This document shows positions 1 to 9,600 of a DNA stretch of 38,227 nucleotides, one piece after another. Below the pieces are notes generated by a model. It did no database searches, had not been told where the DNA came from, and saw nothing but the letters and a program-made list of their open reading frames with translations. The DNA comes from Candidatus Firestoneibacteriota bacterium (GTDB taxonomy: Bacteria > Oederibacteriota > Muellerivitia > Muellerivitales > Muellerivitaceae): assembly GCA_013286205.1 (NCBI GenBank), contig JABDGD010000020.1, forward strand, positions 1-38,227, given 5' to 3'. Numbering within the stretch: the stretch's first letter is position 1; every line of letters starts with the position of its first letter. Position numbers and translations under genes: made by a program.

Positions 1-24
1 TTCAATATAATCAGGCCGTTGTAA

Positions 25-42
25 GACCGCTGGGGAGCGGTC
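25..42. other. perfect hairpin upstream of ftsZ
   Basis: GACCGCT (25-31) and AGCGGTC (36-42) are perfect inverted arms of 7 bp around a GGGG loop. It lies at the window edge, just before a second hairpin, in the untranslated region before ftsZ. No T-tract follows directly, so it is a structured leader or part of a compound terminator rather than a simple terminator. A reading frame open from the window edge stops at 22-24 and could be the tail of an upstream gene, but that is too short to identify. Confidence 0.5.
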
Positions 43-53
43 GGCAGTGCGTT

Positions 54-80
54 AAAAAGCGGGATGTCCCGCGCTTTTTA
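54..80 (+). terminator. terminator-like hairpin before ftsZ
   Basis: AAAAAGC (54-60) pairs with GCTTTTT (73-79) and GGG with CCC inside it, leaving a two-base GC bulge and a very tight loop. The A-rich 5' arm and T-rich 3' arm look like an intrinsic terminator for transcription entering from the left, only 44 bases before the ftsZ start. It could instead be an attenuator or leader structure controlling read-through into ftsZ. Confidence 0.45.
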
Positions 81-123
81 TACGGATTTAACAGGACATA
101 AAAAATTTTGGGGGGGAAGCAGA

Positions 124-1287
124 ATGATTGAATTTGCCGATGATGATATGCAGCAGTACCTGGCTCACTTGAAGGTCATTGGAGTGGGTGGGGGCGGATG
201 TAACGCCGTCAACAAGATGCTCGAAGCCGGGATTGAAGGCGTGGAATGTATCGCCGCCAATACGGACTATAAATCTCTCCGACGTAACAAAGCAGCCAAA
301 AAAATTCAGCTCGGAAAATCCTTAACCAAAGGTTTGGGATCGGGCGGTAATCCTACCATCGGCCGTGAAGCGGCGATGGAATCAACAGACGAAATTCAAA
401 AAACTCTCGAAGGCGCTGACATGGTGGTTGTCGCCGCAGGTATGGGCGGCGGTACTGGAACCGGTGCGGCCCCTGTGGTGGCTGAAATTTCCCGCAAGAT
501 GGGAATTTTAACCATTGGCGTCGTGAGCCGTCCTTTTGAGCACGAAGGACCAGTCCGCAAGGCTCAAGCCGAAGACGGTTTGAAAGCCATGATGCCTCAT
601 GTGGACGCTGTGATCATTATCCCGAACGAACGCATCAACATGGTTTGCGAACAGGACATTGAGTTAGTTTCCGCTTTTGCCCGCGTGGACGAGGTTTTGG
701 TTCAGGCGATTCAAGGCATCTCGGAAGTCATTCACTCTGACGGTATCATCAACCGCGACTTCGCTGACGTGAAACGTATCCTCACCTCCAAGGGCAAAGT
801 GCTCATGGGTATGGGCTACGGCACGGGTGAAGACCGCGCGATCAAGGCCATCCAGAAGGCTGTTAACAGCCCGTTACTGGAAGATGTGGATATCGCGGGA
901 GCCAGCGCCGTTTTGGTGCAGGTGACCGGTGGTACCAACTTCACCTTGAACGAATTCAACCAGATCAACGGATTCCTGCAAAAGGCCGCCCGGCCTGGCG
1001 CGGAAATCATTCCGGGTGTGGTTCGTGACGAGAGCCTGAAAGATGGCTTGCGCGTGACGATCATCGCCACCGGATTTGAAGCGGCGAAGACCGAAGAGGA
1101 TCCGATCTCGACCGTTTTGGGTTTCGAAAGCTTCGTGAATCCCAAGTTCAACACCGACAAGGCCAGCTCCTCGGAGCCGGCGGTCGCTGAAAACGAACCG
1201 GATTTGCTCTCGAAATTATCCGAGGGTCAATACGAAATTCCCGCTTATATGCGCCGTCGTTTGGCCTCTAAGCATTTTCACAACTAA
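124..1287 (+). CDS. ftsZ: cell division protein FtsZ
   Basis: FtsZ is the tubulin-like GTPase that polymerises into the Z ring and recruits the division machinery. The 387-residue product has the N-terminal glycine run [10 protein letters not shown] (residues 21-30), the tubulin signature GGGTGTG (108-114), a T7 loop NRDFAD with its catalytic aspartates, and a C-terminal peptide [10 protein letters not shown] that matches the FtsA/ZipA-binding tail consensus. ATG 124 is chosen because GGGGGGAAG stands just upstream and family proteins begin close to this point; the upstream in-frame ATG at 64 would add 20 atypical residues and sits inside a hairpin. The downstream neighbours are peptidoglycan genes, so this is the tail of a division and cell wall cluster. 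The linker between GTPase core and tail is short. Confidence 0.98.
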   Translation: MIEFADDDMQQYLAHLKVIGVGGGGCNAVNKMLEAGIEGVECIAANTDYKSLRRNKAAKKIQLGKSLTKGLGSGGNPTIGREAAMESTDEIQKTLEGADMVVVAAGMGGGTGTGAAPVVAEISRKMGILTIGVVSRPFEHEGPVRKAQAEDGLKAMMPHVDAVIIIPNERINMVCEQDIELVSAFARVDEVLVQAIQGISEVIHSDGIINRDFADVKRILTSKGKVLMGMGYGTGEDRAIKAIQKAVNSPLLEDVDIAGASAVLVQVTGGTNFTLNEFNQINGFLQKAARPGAEIIPGVVRDESLKDGLRVTIIATGFEAAKTEEDPISTVLGFESFVNPKFNTDKASSSEPAVAENEPDLLSKLSEGQYEIPAYMRRRLASKHFHN

Positions 1288-1314
1288 TATCCGCAGTTTA
1301 GAAAGGTTTTCATC

Positions 1315-2637
1315 TTGGGCTTGAAGGCGGGTCTGCGCCTGTGGCTTCTTCTGGTGCTGTTGTTGGTGGCCTCTGCGGCCGCCTACATCACATTCAAACC
1401 AGAGCTGCCCTTTTCGGTGCCAGCCGCTTTGATGGTGGTGTCAGAACCAGCGTCAGTCACGCCCACGATGAGCCCGGTTTCGGGTGTGGTGGTGGAAAGT
1501 TCGCCGCTAGCCTCAACTAACGCTGAAACACTGGTTTCAACCGTTGGTCCGGCGAGTGAGGATGACAGCCCTTTTGTGGTGCTTTGTTATCACCGCTTCG
1601 TGGTTCACCCGGAGAACTTTAAAGAAAAGCTGTCCGAATACCGGTTTCCCCAAGCTGAGTTTCGGTGGCAGATGCAGTACCTGAAGGATCATGGAATTAC
1701 CCCCATTTCCATGACGCAGCTCAAGGACTACTGGTTTGGCGGCAAACCCCTGCCCGCCAAGCCGGTTCTCTTAACTTTCGATGACGGTTTCCGCAGCCTC
1801 TACGATGTGATGTTTCCTGTACTTAAAGAATTCAAATATCCCGGCGTGTTGTTTATTTATACGGACTTTATCCGCGATCAGGGAGATTCCCTGACGCTGG
1901 ATGATATTAAGGCCATGCAGAATTACGGGATGGATTTGGAGTCGCATACCAAGAGCCATTTGAATTTGGGCTATGTGGAAGAAAAGAAAAGCGCGAAGGA
2001 TTACGCGAGGCTTCTCCCGCTGGAATTGTCTGACCCGGTGACCTATATCCAAAAAGAGTTTGGCGTGACGCCGACAACGCTGGCCTATCCCTATGGTGTT
2101 TATAACGACGACATTGTTAATGAGACCCAAAGGGAAAACTATCAATTGGCTTTCACGGTGAATCCCGGCCCTAATGACCGGACGGTTCCGGCCCTCAAGT
2201 TAAAACGGGACCTGATTTTGAACCCGATGAGCCACGAAACTTTTGCCGCGCTCTTTGAACCCAGGGTGCTGCATTTGGATCATATTCAACCGGGTGACGG
2301 CGAGTTTATTGAATCCCATACGCCGACTATCTCAATGGTGATTAAAGATGATGTGGATTACAAATCTATCAGGTTGTTTGTGGGAACGGCGCCTTGCAGT
2401 TATCGGTATGATCCGAAAACCAGAGAGTTGAAACACCAATTCCATAAGGCCATGAAGTCTGGCGACCATTATTTGAAAGATCAAAGCCTCAAGTCTGGCG
2501 GTCATTTTGTGACCGTTGAGGCGAAAGATTTCAACGGTGTGAAACGCAACTGCACCTGGTATTTCCGAATTAAACATTCAGGTCTGAATGTGGCGACGAA
2601 AAAGGAAGACCGCATGAAAGGCGTGGACGATAAATGA
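1315..2637 (+). CDS. exported NodB-type polysaccharide deacetylase
   Basis: This is a predicted carbohydrate esterase family 4 enzyme that would remove N-acetyl groups from peptidoglycan or another polysaccharide outside the inner membrane. A signal anchor (residues about 7-25) is followed by a low-complexity Ser/Val/Pro linker. The NodB domain (about 85-300) shows LTFDDG with D156 and D157, the metal-binding HTKSH (H211, H215), and LAYPYG near 257. A C-terminal region of about 130 residues (from roughly 310) looks like a beta-sandwich and is unassigned. The start is TTG at 1315 with GAAAGG 8 bases upstream. It overlaps the following amidase gene by 4 bases (ATGA), so the two are probably translationally coupled. 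The true substrate is unknown. Confidence 0.9.
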   Translation: MGLKAGLRLWLLLVLLLVASAAAYITFKPELPFSVPAALMVVSEPASVTPTMSPVSGVVVESSPLASTNAETLVSTVGPASEDDSPFVVLCYHRFVVHPENFKEKLSEYRFPQAEFRWQMQYLKDHGITPISMTQLKDYWFGGKPLPAKPVLLTFDDGFRSLYDVMFPVLKEFKYPGVLFIYTDFIRDQGDSLTLDDIKAMQNYGMDLESHTKSHLNLGYVEEKKSAKDYARLLPLELSDPVTYIQKEFGVTPTTLAYPYGVYNDDIVNETQRENYQLAFTVNPGPNDRTVPALKLKRDLILNPMSHETFAALFEPRVLHLDHIQPGDGEFIESHTPTISMVIKDDVDYKSIRLFVGTAPCSYRYDPKTRELKHQFHKAMKSGDHYLKDQSLKSGGHFVTVEAKDFNGVKRNCTWYFRIKHSGLNVATKKEDRMKGVDDK

Positions 2638-3926
2638 AGAACGGGTTGAATCGTAAAATTTATTTCGCGCCGATGATAGCCTTGCTGCTATTGGCGGGTT
2701 CGGCCCGGGTTCTGAACGCGGTGGATTCGGTGCTGCTGAAATACACCTACCGGCCTGATCAAGCCCAGGTGGCGGTTTTAAAAGACAGTCACGGAAAGAC
2801 TTATTTACCCCTGGCCGATCTGGCCAAGTTTTATGGTATTGATCTTCAATTTGACGCTCAGACCAGAAGAGTTCTTCTCTCAAAAAGCAAAAATCAGGTC
2901 AAATTGATTTTGTCCCAGCCGATGTTTATGGTGTCCAACCCGACGGAGTCTTTCTCCACGGACCCGGTGGAAGTTTTGGCGGGTCAATTAGCGGTGACGC
3001 CGGTGACGGCGCAAGATTTACTGGTGGCCATTTTGGGCATCAACACCCGCTTTATCTCGGAAGAGCAGGCTCTAGTCGTGGGCGGCATCCGGGCGGATGA
3101 GCTCAAGACCGAAATCGTGGCGCAAGAAAAGGCTGCCGCCACTCCGACCGCTGTTCCTCCGCCGGTTTTGGGACCGCGCGGGGAAGTGGAAACTGAACAG
3201 CCGTCAGTGGTTCGCCCCCGGACTTATTCCGCTCAGGGTTACCATGTTCGCAGTATCGTCATTGACGCAGGTCATGGCGGCAAAGATATCGGCGCCAAAG
3301 GTTATGACAACCGTTACTTTGAGAAGCAGGCCACCTTAGCGATCGCGACCAAAGTCGTTTTACTTCTACAAAAACATCCTGAACTGACGATTTATATGAC
3401 TCGCAATAAGGATTACTTTGTGACGCTCAAGGGCCGTACTCAGTTCGCGAATAAACATAACGCCGATCTTTTCGTCTCCATTCACTGCAACTCAACGCCG
3501 CGGTCCAAAGCGGCGATCGCTTCGGGTACGGAAATTTATGTTTATAGTTCCAAAAGCTCCAGCCGCTCCGCGGATTTCGCGGCGCGTTTGGAAAACGGAA
3601 ACGCCGAAACAGGCGCTCTGGGCGGTATCGGCTTCGGCGATCTTTATTACAAACGCTATGAATTGCGAAGTATCAGCGTGGCGGAAAAGGTTTGGGGCTT
3701 TATCCACCAGCGTTTGGGCCAGCATATGCGCCGGGTGCAAAGAGCGAACTTTTACGTTTTGGCCCGGGTGGATATGCCTTCCATCTTGATTGAGACGGCC
3801 TTTATCAGTAATCCTAAGGAAGAATTTAAACTCAGAGACCCTCAATGGCAGGACACGATGGCCAAGTCTATCGTAGACGGCATTTTGGCTTATCGGGATG
3901 TGGCGGAAGGAAGCGGCAGTGAATAA
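2634..3926 (+). CDS. N-acetylmuramoyl-L-alanine amidase (AmiC/Amidase_3 type)
   Basis: It would cleave the amide bond between MurNAc and the stem peptide during daughter-cell separation or wall turnover. A signal sequence covers residues about 9-30. Residues about 35-155 resemble the copper-amine-oxidase-N-like domain often found on envelope amidases. A Pro-rich linker leads to the Amidase_3 domain (about 205-425). The zinc ligands are visible as H214 in DAGHGG, E230 and H284 in VSIHCNS, and the catalytic Glu is E387 in ILIETAFIS. All key residues are present, so it should be active. The gene starts at an ATGA overlap with the deacetylase and its end overlaps pgeF by 8 bases, fitting a compact wall-remodelling operon downstream of ftsZ. 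Confidence 0.93.
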   Translation: MKNGLNRKIYFAPMIALLLLAGSARVLNAVDSVLLKYTYRPDQAQVAVLKDSHGKTYLPLADLAKFYGIDLQFDAQTRRVLLSKSKNQVKLILSQPMFMVSNPTESFSTDPVEVLAGQLAVTPVTAQDLLVAILGINTRFISEEQALVVGGIRADELKTEIVAQEKAAATPTAVPPPVLGPRGEVETEQPSVVRPRTYSAQGYHVRSIVIDAGHGGKDIGAKGYDNRYFEKQATLAIATKVVLLLQKHPELTIYMTRNKDYFVTLKGRTQFANKHNADLFVSIHCNSTPRSKAAIASGTEIYVYSSKSSSRSADFAARLENGNAETGALGGIGFGDLYYKRYELRSISVAEKVWGFIHQRLGQHMRRVQRANFYVLARVDMPSILIETAFISNPKEEFKLRDPQWQDTMAKSIVDGILAYRDVAEGSGSE

Positions 3927-4746
3927 GCTTGGCGATGAAATTCTAGAGGATTTGAAGGGCGGGGTCTTAACCCTGTCTTTTCCAAGGTTGGGCCACTCGA
4001 CCTTAATGAAGCACGCGATCTCAACCCGTGTGGGCGGGATTAGCCGCGGAAACTATAAATCCCTCAATCTCAGTTTTAAAGTAGGGGATGAGCCTTTGCG
4101 GGCGGAAGAAAATCGAAAACTGCTTTCCGCATCCCTCGACATGGATATGGACAGAGCGGTTTATCTGACGCAGATTCACAGTGATAAGGTTTTTAAGCTG
4201 GATAGCTCGAACCTGCCGAAAAAGGGCGGGTGTCTGGGCGAGGGCGACGCTTTAATCACGAATTTATCCAATGTTCCCATTTACATCATGGTGGCGGACT
4301 GCCTGCCGGTTCTTTTTTATGACCAAACTAACAAGGCGGTTGGTCTGGCCCACGCGGGTTGGCGGGGAACGGTGGCCGAGATCGCTGTGAAAACCTTGAA
4401 GGCGATGAATGAGGCTTATGGCACGAATCCCGCTGACGTCAAAGTAGTTTTGGGCCCGGCGATTGGGGCCTGCTGCTACGAAGTGGGCGCGGATGTGAAA
4501 GAAAAGTTCGGCATTTTTTCTTACGCGGATCAAATTTTAGAGCAAACCGGCAACGCGAACTGGAAGCTGAATATTCCTGAGGCGAATGCCAGACAATTGC
4601 TGGAGGCCGGTGTGGCGGAGGAACGCTTAATCCGCTCCCATCTTTGTACGGTAGATCATCTGAATTTGTTTTATTCTCATCGGGCCGAAGCGGGCCCCAA
4701 GCAGTCGACAGGACGTTTCGCGGCTTTAATGATGCTGGTGAACTGA
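3919..4746 (+). CDS. pgeF: PgeF/YlmD-type laccase-domain protein (peptidoglycan editing)
   Basis: The family (YfiH, YlmD, LACC1) was first described as multicopper polyphenol oxidase; in E. coli PgeF removes UDP-MurNAc-L-Ser formed by MurC errors, and some members have purine nucleoside phosphorylase activity. The 275-residue product shows STRVGGIS, the metal-binding QIHSD, ADCLPV and AHAGWRG motifs with the conserved His-Cys-His set, GPAIGACCYEVG, and the C-terminal YSHRAE...GR signature. I chose the GTG at 3919, preceded by GGAAGG with 8-base spacing, over an ATG at 3898 that lies deeper inside the amidase gene. Location after ftsZ matches the ylmD position in Firmicutes and supports a wall-quality role. 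Confidence 0.92.
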   Translation: MNKLGDEILEDLKGGVLTLSFPRLGHSTLMKHAISTRVGGISRGNYKSLNLSFKVGDEPLRAEENRKLLSASLDMDMDRAVYLTQIHSDKVFKLDSSNLPKKGGCLGEGDALITNLSNVPIYIMVADCLPVLFYDQTNKAVGLAHAGWRGTVAEIAVKTLKAMNEAYGTNPADVKVVLGPAIGACCYEVGADVKEKFGIFSYADQILEQTGNANWKLNIPEANARQLLEAGVAEERLIRSHLCTVDHLNLFYSHRAEAGPKQSTGRFAALMMLVN

Positions 4747-4757
4747 AAGGAGAGTTT

Positions 4758-4937
4758 ATGGGTTTCTTTACTGACTTATTGATCAATATCGGCGTGATGG
4801 ACCGGCCTAAACTGCTCCGCAAGACCGACCGCCGGAAAAAGAGCCGCCGCTGGGAAAGAACCACTGTGTATAAAAACTCGCCTGAATATCAGTCCCGGAT
4901 GAAGCGAGACCGGCGCCGCAGCGAACGCCGTAAATAA
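4758..4937 (+). CDS. small highly basic protein, unknown
   Basis: A 59-residue protein begins at ATG 4758 behind a good AAAGGAGAG ribosome binding site, 11 bases after pgeF. An in-frame ATG further upstream lies inside pgeF and is not credible. The first 14 residues are hydrophobic (GFFTDLLINIGVM); the rest is rich in Arg and Lys and has two DRR clusters (KTDRRKKSRR and RDRRRSERR). This could bind nucleic acid, phospholipid or a phosphorylated partner, but I recognise no family. The stop codon lies 3 bases from the stop of the convergent cyclase gene. Confidence 0.72.
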   Translation: MGFFTDLLINIGVMDRPKLLRKTDRRKKSRRWERTTVYKNSPEYQSRMKRDRRRSERRK

Positions 4938-4946
4938 AGATTATTT
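4932..4946. other. mini-palindrome made of two convergent stop codons
   Basis: AAATAA (4932-4937) and TTATTT (4941-4946) pair around AGA. The stop codons of the convergent genes on both strands lie within the arms. The stem is only 6 A/T pairs, too weak to call a bidirectional terminator with confidence, but it is the only structure between the two operons. Confidence 0.3.
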
Positions 4947-6614
4947 TTCAGACAACTCGATGATGCCCCTCCAATCTTTAGGATGTTTCCGGCGGTAGGT
5001 TTCAGCCATCGTTTTTAAATAACGGGCTGGCCTGTCGCTGGGAGGCAGTTTATCCAAAAGTTCATAAGCTTTTTCCCATTCGCCATTCTCAAACGCGTCT
5101 AAACCTAAAGCATAAAGACTTTCGTTTTCTTTATTGGCCGGGGGATCGGTGACATGGAAAAGATCCAGGGCCGTATCCATGCCAGCCGGTTGAAATTTAC
5201 CGACCCGGCGGGTGGCGACGGTGCCGGGAATGAGTTTGTCCGCGACATCTTTGGTGATGAGAATGGGAACTTCGACCGCTTTGGTAATGCCTTCGACCCG
5301 CGACGCCTGGTTCACTACCGCGCCCATGACCGTATAAGAAAATAGCTGTTTGGCGCCCATGGGACCCGCGATGACTTCGCCGGTGTGAATGCCGATGCCG
5401 CAGCGCCAACCCGGCGCCACTTTGCCAAGGCTTTCAACCATGCCCAAGGCAGCCCGGCAGGCCTGGTTAATATGATCCGAATCCGCAAAGGGAACATTCC
5501 AGCAGGCCAGAATGCCGTCGCCAAGAAACTGCAAGACCACGCCGTTTTCCTTAAATATCTCCTCGGTCAAAGCGGTCATGACTTCTTTCAACTGGCGCAT
5601 ATGAGCCAGAGCGTCCTCAGACTTTCCCTCGATCAGGCGGGAAAATCCACGGATATCAAAAAACATCACCGTACCCTCGGTTAAACGGGGCTCTAAATCC
5701 TTAGTGTCGGGGGACTCAATAATTTTGGAGATAACCGCGCCAGAAAAGAAACGCTCTAGCCGTTTTTTAAAACCTTCCAAACGGGAAACGGACAGGCTGC
5801 GGCCCACCATATCGGCGATCAAGCCGACCAGACGGCAGTTGTCTTTTAACGCGGGTTCGTCGCCGCCTTGGCCCGCCACATAAAAAATAATTGGGGCTTC
5901 GCCGGGTACCTGGTAAGCGGTACAGATGGCCCAGTCGGTTCCATCCTGCACGGTAGCTTTCAGGTTTTGCTCAGGCGAGGACCAGCAATAGAGGGTGGGA
6001 TGGGGAGCTTGCTTGAGAGCTTCTTCCACCAGGGCATGGCTCATAGCGGGTTCTATATTGCTGTCCAGGATAGAATCCAAACCTAAAAGTTTTCCGTTTG
6101 ATTCCGAAATACGGCTCCAGTTGCCATGGGTCAGCGTGCGCAGCATGCCCGCGATGTGGGTAAAGGACTCAGCGGGCGATTTGAGCCTCAAAATTTCAGG
6201 AAGTTCCAAAAGGTCCAGAAGGCGCATACGGTCGGACATGAGGCTTTTGGAAAAGGCGGCCGGCTCCTGCATGCTGTAGCGCAGAAGCGGGGAGTCTTCC
6301 TGAACAGTCTGTCTGGATTTGACGTTGAACTGAAAGCGGGTTTTGCCGATGACGAACTGTTCGCCAGTTTCCAGCGTAAAGGCTTCTTTTTCCTCGCCCT
6401 TGTAAAAAATGGGATTGGTGGTTCCCGAAAGTCTTTTCACCAGAAGTTTTCCGGACTTCATGCGCAAATCCACATGACGGCGGCTGAGATAACGCTCAAA
6501 AGGAACGACCCAGTCGGATTCATCGGTTCGGCCCAAAGTGACGGTTAGGTTTTCTCCCAGGTCAAACTTAAGAGGCTTTTCGCCGGAGAGGACAACTTCT
6601 AATTCTGCTTTCAA
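4941..6614 (-). CDS. FHA domain-class III adenylate/guanylate cyclase
   Basis: The protein would make a cyclic nucleotide in response to binding of a phosphothreonine partner. Residues about 5-98 form an FHA domain with the usual GR (R29), SRRH (44-47) and N67 positions. Residues about 135-275 look GAF-like. The class III catalytic domain (about 313-490) keeps both metal aspartates, D320 in FFDIRGFS and D366 in FLGDGI, and the transition-state pair N435/R439. The adenine-selecting Lys position is Gln362 and its partner is Thr428, so the substrate is uncertain. The C-terminus (about 495-557) looks like one or two TPR helices. No membrane segment is seen. The TTG start lies 3 bases after the kinase stop, with GAAAGG upstream, so the two are co-translated. 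Confidence 0.92.
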   Translation of the reverse strand: MKAELEVVLSGEKPLKFDLGENLTVTLGRTDESDWVVPFERYLSRRHVDLRMKSGKLLVKRLSGTTNPIFYKGEEKEAFTLETGEQFVIGKTRFQFNVKSRQTVQEDSPLLRYSMQEPAAFSKSLMSDRMRLLDLLELPEILRLKSPAESFTHIAGMLRTLTHGNWSRISESNGKLLGLDSILDSNIEPAMSHALVEEALKQAPHPTLYCWSSPEQNLKATVQDGTDWAICTAYQVPGEAPIIFYVAGQGGDEPALKDNCRLVGLIADMVGRSLSVSRLEGFKKRLERFFSGAVISKIIESPDTKDLEPRLTEGTVMFFDIRGFSRLIEGKSEDALAHMRQLKEVMTALTEEIFKENGVVLQFLGDGILACWNVPFADSDHINQACRAALGMVESLGKVAPGWRCGIGIHTGEVIAGPMGAKQLFSYTVMGAVVNQASRVEGITKAVEVPILITKDVADKLIPGTVATRRVGKFQPAGMDTALDLFHVTDPPANKENESLYALGLDAFENGEWEKAYELLDKLPPSDRPARYLKTMAETYRRKHPKDWRGIIELSEK

Positions 6615-6617
6615 GAT

Positions 6618-9600
6618 CTATGGCCTTTCGTACTGCTCCCATAATTTATACCAGTCGTTAGCGGCGAGCGGCTCTGCGGAGCCGTGGTTTTCTAAAGTGG
6701 ATTGACCGGCCACTTCGGCTTTAAGAATCAGGCGCTTCGGGTCCGCGGCTGAACTCAGCCAGGAGGTGTTAATGCTTTGAAGGCTTCCGTTTTTACCCAG
6801 GCAAATTAAAGCGCTTCCGTCGGAAAGAAAACCCAAAGCTTGCGTGCGGCTGCTGGGTTGAACCTCAATGCCAATAGGCTCGCCGGTCTTGGCATCCCAA
6901 AATTGCAGGCCGCCGTCAGCGTAAATCACGGCTAAGCCTTCGCCTTTGGGGCTGAAAAGAGCCTGTTTCGCCTGGCCCTCGTGATGAAGGGAACTGCCGA
7001 TCGTGGCGGCCTTTTCCAGATTCCATAATTGACCTTCTCCGTTAGAGCCGATGGTCAAAATGGTTTTGCGATCGGGGTTGAACAGCAGGTGGGTGATGGG
7101 ATGGTCTTGCTTGAGTGTCTTTTCGCGGGCTTTGCCGTTAGAGGTATTAAAAAGCTTTACCGTACCGTTGACCGAAGCCGCGACCAGATCGCTGTCGGGG
7201 CTGAGAACAGCTATGGATACGCCTTTTTCAATCTGAAGGACGGGTTTGGAACCGCTCTTATAGGGTAGAGAGAAATAGGCCAGCGCCCCCGAGGGACTTT
7301 GAACTAAAAGACCCTTGTTGTTGGAGCTCAAAGAAAGCGCGGAAGATTTAAATCCACCGGCAATGGGCTCACCCTGCGCCGCGGCATCAGAAACTTTCCA
7401 TAAGCGCACTACTTTTTCATCGCCGCCGGTAGCCATCAGGGAACCGTCCGGGCTGAAGGCCAGGGTTCTGACGGCGCCTTCAGCCGGCAGGGTTTTGTAT
7501 TGTCCTGAGCTTAAGTCCCAGAGCCGGGCTTCTTTGTCACTGGAGCCGGTTAAAAGCTTGGTGTCATCCGGACTGAAGAGGACATTTAAAATCGATCCAG
7601 AATGAGTCATTAATCCACTCAAACTTTTTCCAGTCTGGGTTTCCCAGAGAAGCGCCGATTTACCGCCATAGGTCGCGACTTTCTTTCCGTCGCGGCTGAC
7701 CAGTGATTTGGTTTGAGTGTTTTTAAGACCGGCGTGACCGGATTTTTTCCATTGGATTTCGATCTTGTTGGGGTCCGTTTCACTCATGTCCCACAACTTG
7801 ACCAAGCCGTCTTTGCTGCCAGTAAGGGCCATGGTACCGTTTGCATTTAACGCAGCCAGGATCACGGAGTCGCCGTGCCATAGAGTGCGGCCAAAAGGTT
7901 TGCCGGTCTTGCTGTCCCAAACGCGCGCGACCCGGTCGGTGCCGGCCGTGATAACTTCTTTTCCGTTAGGGCTGTATCCCAGGGCCAAAATTTTACCGAT
8001 GTGCTTCAAGATAAATTTAGAGGGGCGCTTGCCTTTAATCGTCCAGATTTTGGCCTGGCCTAAGCCCTGAGAGATCGAGGAGGTTAAAATTTCTTTACTG
8101 TCAGGACTGACGACGAAATGCGCGCCCGTTCCATCCAGATAGATTTTCCCCTGACGGTGTCCGTCCTGATTGTAGAAATTGACAGAGCCGCTCCAGTCAC
8201 TCACCAAAATGGTTTTGCCTTCCTGGGCAAAAGCGATATCCGGGCTGTACCAGCTGGGCTCGCCCTTGAGGGAAATGGTAATGGCGTCGCCCTGGGGATT
8301 GGCGCCCTCGGCGTCCCAAACACGGGCAAAACCGTCCTTGTTGAGCGTCAAAATACGCTTTCCGTCATGATTGAAAACCGCCTTAATAATTTCAGATCCG
8401 GTTTTCATGAAGTTTTTCTGGGGCTGGGAGGTCGCGACATTAAATAAATGAACCGAACCGTCGGCGCCGCCCACTAAAAGATTTTTATCGTCGGGACTGA
8501 AAGCTAACGCGGTGACAGTCTGGTCGGTTTTCAAAGTCGCCGTTTTTTTCACCGCTTTTAGACTGAAAACCTTAACTTCGCCGCCGGCGTCGCCCGACGC
8601 GAGAAAAGCGCCAGAAGGGCTGACGGTGGAAATTTTCAGCGTTTCATCGTTTTTAAAGGAACTCAGTGTTTTGCCTTCCAGACTCCAAACACTGGTTCCG
8701 GAGTTTTCCCCGGCGATAAACAGGGATGACCCGCCTGGAATAAACCCGGCGTTTTTGATGCCTGAATCAGGCGGGAAAGCTTGTACAGGAATCGGAGGGA
8801 CATTTAAATCAACGCCGCCCCGGGCTAAGGCGGTGGGATAGATTTTGTTGGATTCGGCGAAGAAAACCACCGCTGAAGCCTGGTCGTCCTTATCTAAAAA
8901 TTCGCGGCCTCGAAGGATATCGTTAAAGGCTGTATTGGCGACTTCGGATTGCTGGCGCTGTTGGGCAAAGGTCAAAGCTAAACCCAGACCGATGAGGGCA
9001 AGGAGGGCCACCAGCAAGGTAACCCGGTAGCGCCGGGCGTATTTGCCCAGCCAGTAAGCGGGAATGTGCGCCAGGGGGCTGACGGGCTTTCCCTCGCGGC
9101 GTTTTTTTAAATCGTTTAAGACCTCAGTGATGGTTTGATAGCGCTGGGCGGGGTCGGACTTCATGCATTTTTCCACGATGGCGGAAAGATCCCGGTCCAC
9201 CCGGCCCTTGGTAAGCGTGAAAAGGTCCGGAACCTGATTGTTTTGAATCGCATTGCGGTAAATCTTGAGGCGGTCCTGAATAATGGGTGTGCGTTCCAAC
9301 GCGGGCCCAATGTCAGCGTGCGCTACGTGACCGCCCAAGAGGGCGTAGGCGGTACAGCCATAAGCGTAAATATCCCAGCGGACGTTGGGTTGGAGTGGTT
9401 TGTCGACATCGGGAAGGATGGCCTGTTCGGGAGCCATATAAAAGAGAGTTCCCAGGGCGCTGCCGGACTCTGTCATGACGCGGGAATGTCCAAAGTCCGC
9501 GACCCGGATGTGGCCTTCCTCATCTAAAAGGACGTTAGCGGGTTTTAAGTCGCAATGCACCATTTGCTTGGAATGTACATATTGAAGAGCGTTTCCGATT

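Noticed and set aside
64..123. An N-terminal extension of FtsZ from ATG 64
   Set aside because: ATG 64 lies in a hairpin without a ribosome site; the Shine-Dalgarno is before ATG 124, and the extra 20 residues are atypical.
4439..4864. Reverse-strand frame spanning pgeF and the small basic gene
   Set aside because: It overlaps two well-supported genes; its Arg/Pro/Ser-rich content is a shadow.
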